Below are positions 1-8,045 of a DNA stretch of 64,000 nucleotides, in pieces. The notes under the pieces were generated by a model, which ran no database searches, had not been told where the DNA came from, and saw only the letters and a list, made by a program, of their open reading frames with translations. The stretch lies in contig CAWCVR010000023.1 of NCBI GenBank assembly GCA_963799105.1, forward strand, positions 1 to 64,000, given 5' to 3'. Numbering within the stretch: the stretch's first letter is position 1; the number at the start of each line of letters is the position of its first letter. The stretch is from CAWCVR01 sp963799105. Its GTDB lineage: Bacteria > Acidobacteriota > Terriglobia > Bryobacterales > Bryobacteraceae. The translations under genes and the position numbers were made by a program.

Positions 1-263
1 ACAAAATGCGCGTTCCAGCCCTCGGCGATGACGGCAGCGGAACGGGCGCACGTAGCCGGTTGCCGGTATTGCTTGCTATTCGCATACTTGGCAGCGGCGC
101 AGGAACTGCCCACGCCGCCGACACTTGACACGCCTCGAGGCTGAGCGCTTCGTGAAAATCACCATCGGAGGTGAAGTAGCCATGCTTGACATTCTGACCC
201 CGTGGATCCTGTCCTGGGGTCTGAGCCCAAAATCGAGGCGTGCATGAGGAAAAAGGAGTCGTT

Positions 264-2039
264 ATGAAACGTTCCGTTTGTTTTGCCCTGATTCTCTTTG
301 CGTTGGCCTTCGCGGCCATCGCGCAACAGCAATCTGTTTGCTCCGCGAGCGTCCCTACCGTGGACGGCGCGGGCGTGGCGGGAGTCATGCTGGATGATTT
401 GGAACACGGCATGGTATATGTCGTGTATTCCAAGACGATCCTGCCGATCTCGGCAGTGGACTGCTCGGTTGGGAATCAGATTACCCTCCCGTGGCCGGCG
501 GCGATGGTGTACACGGGCGGAGCTCTCGCCATCACGGCGTGCATCGATCCTCTGACGGGAACGATCGGGACGGCCGGCGGCACGGGCGCGTCGGTAGTTC
601 AGATTATCGATCCGGTGTCGGGGCAGGTAAAGTCGTTTCAAACGCCGGATTTCGATACGGCGTGCGCTTTCGGAAACGGCTTGTTGTATACTGAGTCGGG
701 CGAGAACGACAACTACGTTTATGAATGGACGACGATCAGATCCTACAATGAGACGACGGGAACGCTCGTGAATTCCTGGTCCCAGGTAGGGATAGGGATG
801 CCGTTTGCCCTTGCGGTCTCCGCGTCGGGAAAGGTTTATTTCATAGACAAGTTTGTAACCTAGGACTGCGCTTTTGCTACGGCGAAATGCCAGACCGAAC
901 TGGACGTGTTGAATCCCGGCGGAACCTTTACGACGCTATCCCAGTGGACGGGGCCGGCCGGGACGTCCATAATGGCGATCGGACCGAACGGATATGTCTA
1001 CGTCGCGCAAATGGTGTTCGACCAGAACGGACAACAGATCGGTGGAGCAGGATTCGGCCTATCCACGGCAGCTTCATTTCCGTCATCGGATCCATGGTAC
1101 ATCTACGAGGTTTACCAGGGATTCTTCGGAGGCGTAAATGCCGCCACGGACACGGAGGCAATAAATCTTTCGACAACCGGTCAAACGTACTTCGGCGTTG
1201 CCGCAGAACGGCAGCCGGATGGAACCGATCTAGTCATCGCCTTGCGGAGCGGTTACCTCGATTTCTTCAAGGTGACGCCACCGATGTTGATGCATTTCGT
1301 TGCGAACGCCGGGATTTTCGAATCCCCGTCGTTCGTCCCGTCTTCACTGGCCTCGGTTGCTGTTGCTCCCGGATCGCTCATTACGATCTACGGGCAGGGA
1401 CTTGGTTCCATCGGCGAGTACGATGTCGCCGATACGACCAAGATCGTGACCCAACTCGGGAACACGCAAGTGTATCTCGACGGCCATATCGCAAAGACCG
1501 TCCAGTTGCTGTTTGTGGGCTACAACCAGGTCAATGCGTCCCTCCCACGGAACCTGTCCAACGGAACGCACACGATCTCGGTAAAGAACGGATCGATGAC
1601 GGCTTCCCAGAATTTCACCATCGTAGACCAGTCGCTCGCCTCGTTCATGTGGTCTCCGGATCCCACGAACCCGACGGCGACGATCCCCATTCTGACCAAC
1701 CAGCAGTATCAGTTGGTCGGACCGGCAACGTCCCCGGTTGCGGCGCAGGCGAATGCGAACGACGTGCTGACCTTCTGGGCCACTGGTGGAGGACGGACCA
1801 ATCCTCCCCTGGACGACTCAATTGCGGTTACGCCGTTGTCGCCGCTCTATTATCTCGCGAGTCCGCCGCAGGTTCTCGTGGACGGCCATGCCGCCATCGT
1901 GACCTACGCCGGACTCGCTCCCGGAGAAACGCCCGGACTGAACCAGATCAACTTCGTGGTTCCCGCCGGGCTTACCCCCGGTGCCCACGATCTGACGCTT
2001 GGCTCCGTAATTTATAAAGGAGCGCTCTGGATCAAGTAG
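264..2039 (+). pseudogene. Secreted TIGR03437 (Solibacter C-terminal domain) protein, split by in-frame TAG
   Basis: One reading frame of 591 sense and stop codons runs from ATG 264 to TAG 2037-2039, interrupted only by TAG at 861-863. Start chosen at 264 because AAAAGGAG lies at 251-258 and a clear signal peptide follows (MKRSVCFALILFALAFAAIA). The N-terminal part (about residues 25-330) looks like a beta-propeller or repeat fold with short hydrophobic strands. From about residue 350 the protein matches the Solibacter-type C-terminal domain (motif VAPGSLITIYGQGLG, later VNASLP and a Pro/Gly-rich tail), which occurs at the ends of many secreted Bryobacterales proteins of unknown function. Reading on both sides of the stop is uninterrupted (..IDKFVT stop DCAFATAKCQ..), so a single nonsense change or base-call error is the simplest explanation. 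Function unknown; probably exported. Confidence 0.75.
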
Positions 2040-2093
2040 CCCAACGAGCCGCCGATCCACGACTCCTTTCTCCTTTTCCTTTTCTGTACCTTT

Positions 2094-2130
2094 CAATTCC
2101 GCGGCATCGATGCCGCGGCCCCATTGAAGC
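2094..2130. repeat. 37-bp palindromic repeat, copy 1
   Basis: The core CCGCGGCATCGATGCCGCGG is a perfect 20-bp palindrome, preceded by CAATT and followed by CCCCATTGAAGC. It is identical over 37 bp to 2166-2202. The position just downstream of a stop codon fits a REP-like dispersed element. Confidence 0.85.
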
Positions 2131-2165
2131 ACCAGGTCGCCATAGCCCTCCGGCCTGGCGCCCGG

Positions 2166-2202
2166 CAATTCCGCGGCATCGATGCCGCGGCCCCATTGAA
2201 GC
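2166..2202. repeat. 37-bp palindromic repeat, copy 2
   Basis: Identical to 2094-2130, offset 72 bp, in the same orientation. Together the pair could form a larger structure in the intergenic transcript ahead of the zincin gene. Confidence 0.85.
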
Positions 2203-2233
2203 CGCGCGCGGGAAAACCGGCGACAGTGGTACC

Positions 2234-2833
2234 ATGCAGGTTCCGAAAATGGAGCCGGTTCCGCGCCCTGAGTGGGCATCCCCAATCGAGGTCGGCACTC
2301 ACGTCAAGAGCTTCTATTCGGCGCTACCGGAACAGCCAACGCGGGAGGTTCTCGATGCGCTCCGGGAGGATTCCAGAGTGCTGGGCCTCTTCGCGCAACG
2401 TGCGCTTGGGCGGCTGGAGTTCTCCGGCCGGCTCCCCTCGCTGGATTGGAACGGCTCATACGATCGGCTTACGCAGGATCTTGTCGTCAATGCCTTCCGT
2501 TCTCCAAAGACATACGGCAAGGAGTTCTCGGACCCGGGGCTGGCGAATGTGTCAGAAGCCGGCAGAAATCTGGCGGAGGCGATGCAGCGCAGCTTCTATC
2601 ACGAAGTCGGCCACCATATTTTGCAGATGGCGGGCCCGGAAGCCGAGCGCCAGGCGGCGCGGCTGCTCCGAAGCGGCAAGGCTTTTCCGATCTCCAGGCG
2701 AGCCGCGCAGCGCGGATCCGAGTACTTCTCGGAGACGTTCTCGGCATACCGTTTCGAGGACGCGCTTGCGGACAAGGACCCGGAGGGCTACCATATGATC
2801 GAGGCCATTCTCAGAACGGTTGGCAGAAAATGA
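2234..2833 (+). CDS. Zincin metallopeptidase-like protein (HEVGHH)
   Basis: A 199-residue protein with HEVGHH near residue 124, a HExxH zinc-binding motif, followed about 45 residues later by YFSETFSAY, whose Glu is well placed as third zinc ligand. This arrangement resembles the anthrax-lethal-factor-like and phage/polymorphic-toxin zincins. No signal peptide or membrane segment is visible, so it probably acts in the cytoplasm or is delivered by another route. ATG 2234 has no good Shine-Dalgarno; ATG 2249 is an alternative start. The stop codon overlaps the start of the next gene (ATGA at 2830-2833), implying coupled translation of a two-gene module. Substrate unknown. The peptidase fold assignment rests on the motif pair and spacing. 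Confidence 0.75.
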   Translation: MQVPKMEPVPRPEWASPIEVGTHVKSFYSALPEQPTREVLDALREDSRVLGLFAQRALGRLEFSGRLPSLDWNGSYDRLTQDLVVNAFRSPKTYGKEFSDPGLANVSEAGRNLAEAMQRSFYHEVGHHILQMAGPEAERQAARLLRSGKAFPISRRAAQRGSEYFSETFSAYRFEDALADKDPEGYHMIEAILRTVGRK

Positions 2834-3075
2834 TGCCGCACGACCAGAAGCGCGATGAAGCACTGAACGCCATCGGGCGCGAATTGGACGATCTGCATCT
2901 CTCTGGCCGCCTGGACTTCGATTCGTTCAAGACGCTATTTCTTAGGGGCTTGCAAGCCGCCGGAGACGATAGGGATGACCTCGAAATGTTCCAGCCCGTA
3001 ATCCAGGATCGCTCCTGGAGCGATTGGATGGTGCAGGAACTCCGCAAGTCGGCCCCATCGCGCCGCGTCGCCTAG
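2830..3075 (+). CDS. Small partner protein of the zincin gene
   Basis: An 81-residue soluble, acidic and probably mostly helical protein beginning MMPHDQKRDEALNAIGREL. Its ATG overlaps the TGA of the zincin gene by four bases, so the two are very likely co-translated. I do not recognise a family. Tight coupling to a metallopeptidase makes an inhibitor, chaperone or immunity role possible, but this is inference from position only. The last 140 bp overlap, tail to tail, a doubtful minus-strand frame. Confidence 0.6.
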   Translation: MMPHDQKRDEALNAIGRELDDLHLSGRLDFDSFKTLFLRGLQAAGDDRDDLEMFQPVIQDRSWSDWMVQELRKSAPSRRVA

Positions 3076-3240
3076 CCCTCCGCTTTCTTCGGCATCTTCG
3101 GTCCGCACCTGGTAGGTCCGCGTGGAGGTTTCAATGGCGTAGCGCTTCCCCATCAGGTTGATTCCGATCCGGCCATGCATGGTCTCGACACGCCGTTTGG
3201 GCTCCGGATTCGGCAATTGAACTGGTTTTTCTTCTGACAC
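2935..3240 (-). CDS. Doubtful small ORF, possibly a gene remnant
   Basis: On the minus strand a frame opens at GTG 3240 and reads SEEKPVQLPNPEPKRRVETM.. then ..RIGINLMGKRYAIETSTRTY, which looks protein-like in composition, and continues to a stop at 2935. Its 3' half lies antisense to the small zincin partner. No start with a good ribosome site and no family recognised. The real portion, if any, is probably 3076-3240. Kept because it is the only candidate in the 3076-3283 interval. Confidence 0.3.
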   Translation of the reverse strand: MSEEKPVQLPNPEPKRRVETMHGRIGINLMGKRYAIETSTRTYQVRTEDAEESGGLGDAARWGRLAEFLHHPIAPGAILDYGLEHFEVIPIVSGGLQAPKK

Positions 3241-3283
3241 CTCATAGAGGATAATGCCACATTCACCCGGCCGCTCCGATTGG

Positions 3284-3320
3284 CAATTCCGCGGCAGCGC
3301 CGGCGCGGCCCCGTTGAAGC
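3284..3320. repeat. 37-bp palindromic repeat, diverged copy 3
   Basis: Same framework as the copies at 2094 and 2166 (CAATTCCGCGGCA .. GCGGCCCC(G)TTGAAGC) with a changed palindrome centre. It sits just left of the 147-bp array. Confidence 0.7.
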
Positions 3321-3343
3321 GCCGAACAGTCCTCCGGCCGCCC

Positions 3344-4553
3344 CCTTCCATCTCCCGCCCGACCCTCCTGTGCAAAAGTAGGGCGGACGCCCTCGTCCGC
3401 GGCCGGCCCCCTGGCCGGCCTCTTTCCAAGCGAAGATCTGGACGAGGCCATTCCGCGCTCCCCGGCCCTGGCCAGGTATGTGTCATCGAACCTGCCATCT
3501 CCCGCCCGACCCTCCTGTGCAAAAGTGGGGCGGACGCCCTCGTCCGCGGCCGGCCCCCTGGCCGGCCTCTTGCCAAGCGAAGATCTGGACGAGGTCGTTC
3601 CGCGCTCTCCGGCCCTGGCCAGGTATGTGTCATCGAACCTGCCATCTCCCGCCCGATCCTCCTGTGCAAAAGTAGGGCGGACGCCCTCGTCCGCGGCCGG
3701 CCCCCTGGCCGGCCTCTTGCCCAGCGAAGATCTGGACGAGGCCATTCCGCGCTCCCCGGCCCTGGCCAGGTATGTGTCATCGAACCTTCCATCTCCCGCC
3801 CGATCCTCCTGTGCAAGAGTAGGGCGGACGCCCTCGTCCGCGGCCGGCCCCCTGGCCGGCCTCTTTCCAAGCGAAGATCTGGACGAGGTCGTTCCGCGCT
3901 CTCCGGCCCTGGCCAGGTATGTGTCATCGAACCTTCCATCTCCCGCCCGACCCTCCTGTGCAAAAGTAGGGCGGACGCCCTCGTCCGCGGCCGGCCCCCT
4001 GGCCGGCCTCTTTCCAAGCGAAGATCTGGACGAGGTCGTTCCGCGCTCCCCGGCCCTGGCCAGGTATGTGTCATCGAACCTTCCATCTTCCGCCCGACCC
4101 TCCTGTGCAAAAGTAGGGCGGACGCCCTCGTCCGCGGCCGGCCCCCTGGCCGGCCTCTTGCCAAGCGAAGATCTGGACGAGGTCGTTCCGCGCTCTCCGG
4201 CCCTGGCCAGGTATGTGTCATCGAACCTTCCATCTCCCGCCCGATCCTCCTGTGCAAAAGTAGGGCGGACGCCCTCGTCCGCGGCCGGCCCCCTGGCCAG
4301 CCTCTTTCCAAGCGAAGATCCGGACGAGGTCGTTCCGCGCTCCCCGGCCCTGGCCAGGTATGTGTCATCGAACCTTCCATCTCCCGCCCGATCCTCCTGT
4401 GCAAAAGTAGGGCGGACGCCCTCGTCCGCGGCCGGCCCCCTGGCCGGCCTCTTGCCAAGCGAAGATCTGGACGAGGTCGTTCCGCGCTCTCCGGCCCTGG
4501 CCAAGTATGTGTCATCGAACCTTCCATCTCCCGCCCGATCCTCCTGTGCAAAA
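3344..4553. repeat. Tandem array, 8.2 copies of a 147-bp unit
   Basis: The anchor GGGCGGACGCCCTCGTCCGC starts at 3381, 3528, 3675, 3822, 3969, 4116, 4263 and 4410, exactly 147 bp apart. The array begins with CCTTCCATCTCCCGCCCG at 3344 and ends with a 34-bp partial unit starting at 4520, so 4520 minus 3344 is precisely 8 x 147. Each unit has two hairpins, CGGAC-GCCCTC-GTCCG and GGCCGGCC-CCCT-GGCCGGCC. Units differ at a few bases (TTTCCA/TTGCCA, CTCCCC/CTCTCC). Because 147 is divisible by three, several frames on both strands stay open with 49-residue repeats; none has a credible start or composition, so I treat the array as non-coding. Its last partial unit runs into the leader of the decarboxylase gene. 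Confidence 0.9.
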
Positions 4554-4563
4554 CTGGGAGATC

Positions 4564-5904
4564 ATGCTTGATCGCGACTTTTTTGCCCAACTGCCCGAAG
4601 CCTTCCGCGAACTGGAGAACAGCTTCGCCACGCTGCCGGCGTGGGACGCCAGCGTTCCCGGCGCCGCCCGCGTGAGTGAGGTCCTCCGCGAATCGGCCCG
4701 GCGCCTGGGCGACAACTATCCCTACTTCCATCCCCTCTACGCCGGCCAGATGCTGAAGCCGCCGCATCCGCTGGCGCGCATGGTCTACACCCTGGCCATG
4801 TGGATCAACCCCAACAACCACGCGCTGGACGGCGGGCGCGCCACCTCGCGCATGGAGAAGGAAGCGGTGGCGGAACTCGCCGCCATGTGCGGCTTCCCGG
4901 CCCACCTGGGGCATCTTGCCAGCGGGGGCACCATGGCCAACCTGGAAGCGCTGTGGGTGGCCGGCCGGCTGCATCCGGGGAAGAAGATTGTGGCGTCGTC
5001 ACAAGCCCATTACACCCACCAGCGGATCACCGGAGTCTTGCGGATTCCGTTCGCCGAGGTGGCTTGCGATGCGCGGGGCCGCATGGACCCGGATGCGCTG
5101 GAACGCCTCCTGCGGGAGGGCGATGTGGGCTGCGTGGTGGCGACGGCCGGGTCCACGGCCGCCGGAGCGGTCGACCCGCTGCCCCAGATTGTGCAACTGC
5201 GGCGGCGCTATCCCTTTCGCCTGCATATAGATGCGGCCTACGGGGGGTACTTCACGCTGGCCGCCAACCTGGCGCCGGAAACCCGCGCCGCCTTCGACCT
5301 CCTGGGCGAGGCGGACTCGGTCGTGATCGATCCCCACAAGCACGGACTGCAGCCCTACGGATGCGGCGCAGTCCTTTTCCGCGACCCCGCCGTGGGCAAG
5401 CTATACCGGCACGACTCGCCCTACACCTACTTCACCTCCAGCGAGTTGCACCTGGGGGAGATCAGCCTGGAGTGCTCGCGCCCGGGAGCGGCGGCCGCGG
5501 CCCTATGGGCCACCCAGCGGCTCCTGCCGCTGACGCGGGAGGGCGAGTTTGCCCAGGGGTTGGCGGCCTGCCGCCGGGCGGCGTTGCGGTTGTACGGGAA
5601 ATTGCGGCACGATCCGGCTGTGTTTGCACCGTTTGAGCCCCAACTGGACATCGTGGTATGGGCGCCGCGCGGCGCCACCACCACGGAGGTTTCGCGGCGG
5701 TCGCGGGAAGTTTTCGAGCTGGCGGCGGGAAACGGACTGCACCTGGCGGTGGCGCACCTCCCGGTGGCGTTCTTCGCCGGGAAGTACCCCGAATTGCAAG
5801 TCGAGCAGGAACGCATGGCCTGCCTGCGCAGTGTCCTGATGAAACCCGAGCACGAAGCGTGGGTGGACCGCATGTTCGAGATATTACAGAAGTCGAAAGC
5901 GTGA
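4564..5904 (+). CDS. PLP-dependent group II decarboxylase family protein
   Basis: A 446-residue fold-type I PLP enzyme of the aromatic-L-amino-acid/glutamate decarboxylase superfamily. Visible signatures are YPYFHPLYAGQMLKPPHP near the N-terminus, ASGGTMANLEALW, HIDAAYGGYF with the cofactor-contacting Asp, and DPHKHGLQPYG with the Schiff-base lysine at about residue 259. Members remove the alpha-carboxyl of an amino acid or act as related lyases; the substrate cannot be read from sequence. ATG 4564 follows GGGAG and excludes array-encoded sequence that the open frame would otherwise add. The GTG of a possible HDOD start overlaps its TGA. The leader is the last partial unit of the 147-bp array. 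Confidence 0.9.
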   Translation: MLDRDFFAQLPEAFRELENSFATLPAWDASVPGAARVSEVLRESARRLGDNYPYFHPLYAGQMLKPPHPLARMVYTLAMWINPNNHALDGGRATSRMEKEAVAELAAMCGFPAHLGHLASGGTMANLEALWVAGRLHPGKKIVASSQAHYTHQRITGVLRIPFAEVACDARGRMDPDALERLLREGDVGCVVATAGSTAAGAVDPLPQIVQLRRRYPFRLHIDAAYGGYFTLAANLAPETRAAFDLLGEADSVVIDPHKHGLQPYGCGAVLFRDPAVGKLYRHDSPYTYFTSSELHLGEISLECSRPGAAAAALWATQRLLPLTREGEFAQGLAACRRAALRLYGKLRHDPAVFAPFEPQLDIVVWAPRGATTTEVSRRSREVFELAAGNGLHLAVAHLPVAFFAGKYPELQVEQERMACLRSVLMKPEHEAWVDRMFEILQKSKA

Positions 5905-5921
5905 AAAGTAGTACTATTAGT

Positions 5922-6935
5922 ATGCCGGATTCAGGATGGGATCCAATCATGGTAGAACCCTCGGGCTGCGCATCCGATATGAGTAGGGAAGCGTCTTCAT
6001 CGGGCGGAATCTCGCCCTGTGGCGCGCCGGAGACGAATTCCGTGCCAGGGCTGCGAGCATCCGAGAAAGACATGCAGGCCAACCGCTCGAGCGCCATCAG
6101 ACGCTTGTCTAAACTGCGGCCATTCCCCGCCACCGTGCTCCGGCTCCTGTCGGTCTCGTCCGAAGCGGGATCGGCCGCCGACGATTTCGAGTTGATTTTT
6201 GGGAGCGACCCGGCGTTGGCATCCCGCCTGCTACGGGTTGCGAACTCGCCCCTGTGCGGGATCTGCGGACGTGTGGAATCGGTGCCGGAAGCCATTGCTT
6301 TGATGGGGTTGGAGGGCGTTCGGTCGCTGGCCGTCACCCTCGCCATCGGGTCCCATTTGAGTGCCGCGTACAGCACCGGGCATGTTCGGTCGGTGTGGGG
6401 CCACAGCCTCGCCACGGCCGTGATCGCCGAGACCATGGGAACGGTCTGCGGACAGGACTTGCCCCTTCTCTATACGGCGGGGCTGCTGCACGACCTGGGG
6501 CGCCTGGGGCTGCTGAACATCGAAGGTTCGCGGTATGCCGAAGTGCTCACGCGGAAGTACTTGGATGTGGGTGAGTCGCTGCTGTTGGAAGACTTGCTGT
6601 TCGGGTGTGCCCATGAAGACGCGGGTGCGTTCCTGGGCCGCTCGTGGGGATTCCCGGAGCCCCTGTGCGTCTGCATGCGGCACCACCACCAGCCGGCCTC
6701 CGAGGGAGACTTCCTGTTGCAGCAGATGGTTCAACTCGCCTGCTCCACGGCGGCTTCTCTCGGCATGGGCGAAGTGCAGTGCGAGCAGGAGAAACCGGCA
6801 GCGCTCGACGAGTCCCTGGCGGCGCGCATCTTCCAGGCTCCCGCCATGCAGCCGGAATGCCTGCTGTCGCGCATCCACGAGATGGTGGAGACGCTGGCGA
6901 GCGTGGACGCGCATCCCCAGCCCGTCGCGCAGTAG
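5922..6935 (+). CDS. HDOD domain protein
   Basis: A 337-residue cytoplasmic protein. After a Ser/Gly-rich tail of about 50 residues, an HDOD domain follows (RLSKLRPFPATVLRLLSV, DPALASRLLRVANSPL, AIALMGLEGVRSLAVTLAIG, YTAGLLHDLGRLGLL). HDOD proteins are HD-superfamily relatives used in bacterial signalling; here HDLG is kept but the full phosphodiesterase set is not obvious. Alternative starts are GTG 5901, overlapping the previous stop (GTGA), and ATG 5949. Close spacing to the decarboxylase suggests cotranscription. The PilZ-like gene that follows would fit a second-messenger signalling context. Confidence 0.85.
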   Translation: MPDSGWDPIMVEPSGCASDMSREASSSGGISPCGAPETNSVPGLRASEKDMQANRSSAIRRLSKLRPFPATVLRLLSVSSEAGSAADDFELIFGSDPALASRLLRVANSPLCGICGRVESVPEAIALMGLEGVRSLAVTLAIGSHLSAAYSTGHVRSVWGHSLATAVIAETMGTVCGQDLPLLYTAGLLHDLGRLGLLNIEGSRYAEVLTRKYLDVGESLLLEDLLFGCAHEDAGAFLGRSWGFPEPLCVCMRHHHQPASEGDFLLQQMVQLACSTAASLGMGEVQCEQEKPAALDESLAARIFQAPAMQPECLLSRIHEMVETLASVDAHPQPVAQ

Positions 6936-6956
6936 CCAACCGCGTGCCCCCCAGGG

Positions 6957-7664
6957 CTATTGGAACCCGCCAGAACCGCCGATCATTGCCGGTAGTAAAC
7001 CATGGCGGGACCGAACCTCATCCGTGCCCTCGGTATCCCGCTGCGGTTCAGCTACAACCTGAACGGCATCGCCCACCTGGGGTCGGGGCTGGTTTCGGAT
7101 CTGAGCCGCGGCGGCGTCCGTTTTCAGACCGGGAGTCCGCCGCCCGGCGGTGCGGAGGTGGAACTCACGCTCGCTTGGCCCTTCGATTTGCAGATGGTTC
7201 ACCCGCCGGAACTGGTGATTCGGGGTGCGGTGCTGCGAACCGGTTCGTGGGGTACGGTGGTGCGCATGCACCATTATGGATTCCGCCCCTGCGGGGAGCG
7301 GCCGTTCGATCAGACCGCCGCGGAAGCCGGGGCCGCGCGGCAGTATCGCCTGAGCGGCCGGGGCGGGGCAGGCGGGCATGCCAGGTAGACCCATGCCCCA
7401 GAGCTGCGTCCGCGGGTTCTTCCGCTGCAACAAGCACCGCTCCGAACCGCTCAGCCCTTCCACCCGAGTGGCGTTCCCGCGCCGCTCCACCCGGTAGACC
7501 GCCGTGGCGCCGTACTCGGCGCTTAGGGCAGGCAGGGTCCACCCGGCGGCGTCCATCAACCGTATTCCACCCTGGCGGCCGATCACTATGACCACATCTT
7601 GATCGCCGCCGCCGTCGATGGCCGTCTCCAGGACGTCCTCTGCCTGCCGTAAGAACGCGCTCAC
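6957..7664 (-). CDS. Hypothetical protein; only the N-terminal part is convincing
   Basis: The frame opens at GTG 7664 and gives SAFLRQAEDVLETAIDGGGD.. then VVIVIGRQGGIRLMDAAGW and YGATAVYRVERRG, a credible soluble domain of about 85 residues. Codons upstream of the GTG also read sensibly back to about 7740, so the true start may be an unusual codon or the 5' end may be damaged. Beyond about 7389 it runs antisense through the PilZ-like gene and looks random; the real gene probably stopped near 7389 and lost its stop, or has a frameshift there. No family recognised. Confidence 0.4.
   Translation of the reverse strand: MSAFLRQAEDVLETAIDGGGDQDVVIVIGRQGGIRLMDAAGWTLPALSAEYGATAVYRVERRGNATRVEGLSGSERCLLQRKNPRTQLWGMGLPGMPACPAPAAQAILPRGPGFRGGLIERPLPAGAESIMVHAHHRTPRTGSQHRTPNHQFRRVNHLQIEGPSEREFHLRTAGRRTPGLKTDAAAAQIRNQPRPQVGDAVQVVAEPQRDTEGTDEVRSRHGLLPAMIGGSGGFQ
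7002..7388 (+). CDS. PilZ-like domain protein
   Basis: A 128-residue protein with the PilZ pattern: IPLRFSYNL near the N-terminus, then VSDLSRGGVRFQT (D/N-x-S-x-x-G), EVELTLAWP and VIRGAVLRTG, a beta-barrel layout. PilZ domains commonly bind cyclic di-GMP; the upstream RxxxR motif is not intact, so nucleotide binding is uncertain. It follows the HDOD gene by 66 bp on the same strand. The Arg/Gly-rich last 25 residues are unlike the domain. A minus-strand frame overlaps it entirely; the PilZ match favours this strand. Confidence 0.65.
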   Translation: MAGPNLIRALGIPLRFSYNLNGIAHLGSGLVSDLSRGGVRFQTGSPPPGGAEVELTLAWPFDLQMVHPPELVIRGAVLRTGSWGTVVRMHHYGFRPCGERPFDQTAAEAGAARQYRLSGRGGAGGHAR

Positions 7665-8045
7665 AAAAAACTTATCGGCGCGGAAGGGAAGATCTTCGGC
7701 GAGATTGCCCGGGAAACCGCCCGAGGCCCGCCGGGCTGCTTCGGCGGCCGGTCAACGGGCGCCGCGTCAAGGGATTGACACGCGCGGCGTTCTTGACGGC
7801 GCCGATGCGGCCGGCGGCTCCGCGCCATCCCACCCGCCGGCGCGGCCCGTCCCACCGGCGGGTGCGCCGGGCATCCGCCTGAACCGGAGCAACCTCATAT
7901 GCTGCCATGCTTTGCGGGGCTGTGCGGGGCGATTTCCCGCTCTCGCTCGCGCCGCCGCGGGACAATCCGTTCCCGCCGAACTGGGGCCGGCGGACGTGCG
8001 CCGCAGCACCAACCCAGTGGCAGGGCAATTGCCGAGTACAGGCCA
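7665..8045. other. Non-coding GC-rich interval
   Basis: This 381-bp stretch lies between the divergent 7664 start and the sigma-factor start. The open frame that runs into the sigma gene from 7899 lacks protein-like composition. I see no clear promoter, repeat or RNA gene. Confidence 0.5.

Noticed and set aside
1..263. Promoter or gene at the left edge
   Set aside because: TTGACA at 186-191 has no -10 box at the right distance, and the minus-strand ORF at 159-641 is an Arg/His-rich shadow. GACCCC..GGGGTC near 197-222 is a weak hairpin only.
3344..4553. CRISPR array
   Set aside because: Units are near-identical over 147 bp, with no short repeat alternating with unique spacers and no cas genes in the window.
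3254..4974. Several long ORFs across the 147-bp array on both strands
   Set aside because: All are 49-residue repeats caused by a unit length divisible by three; no plausible start or ribosome site, and three or more frames are equally open.
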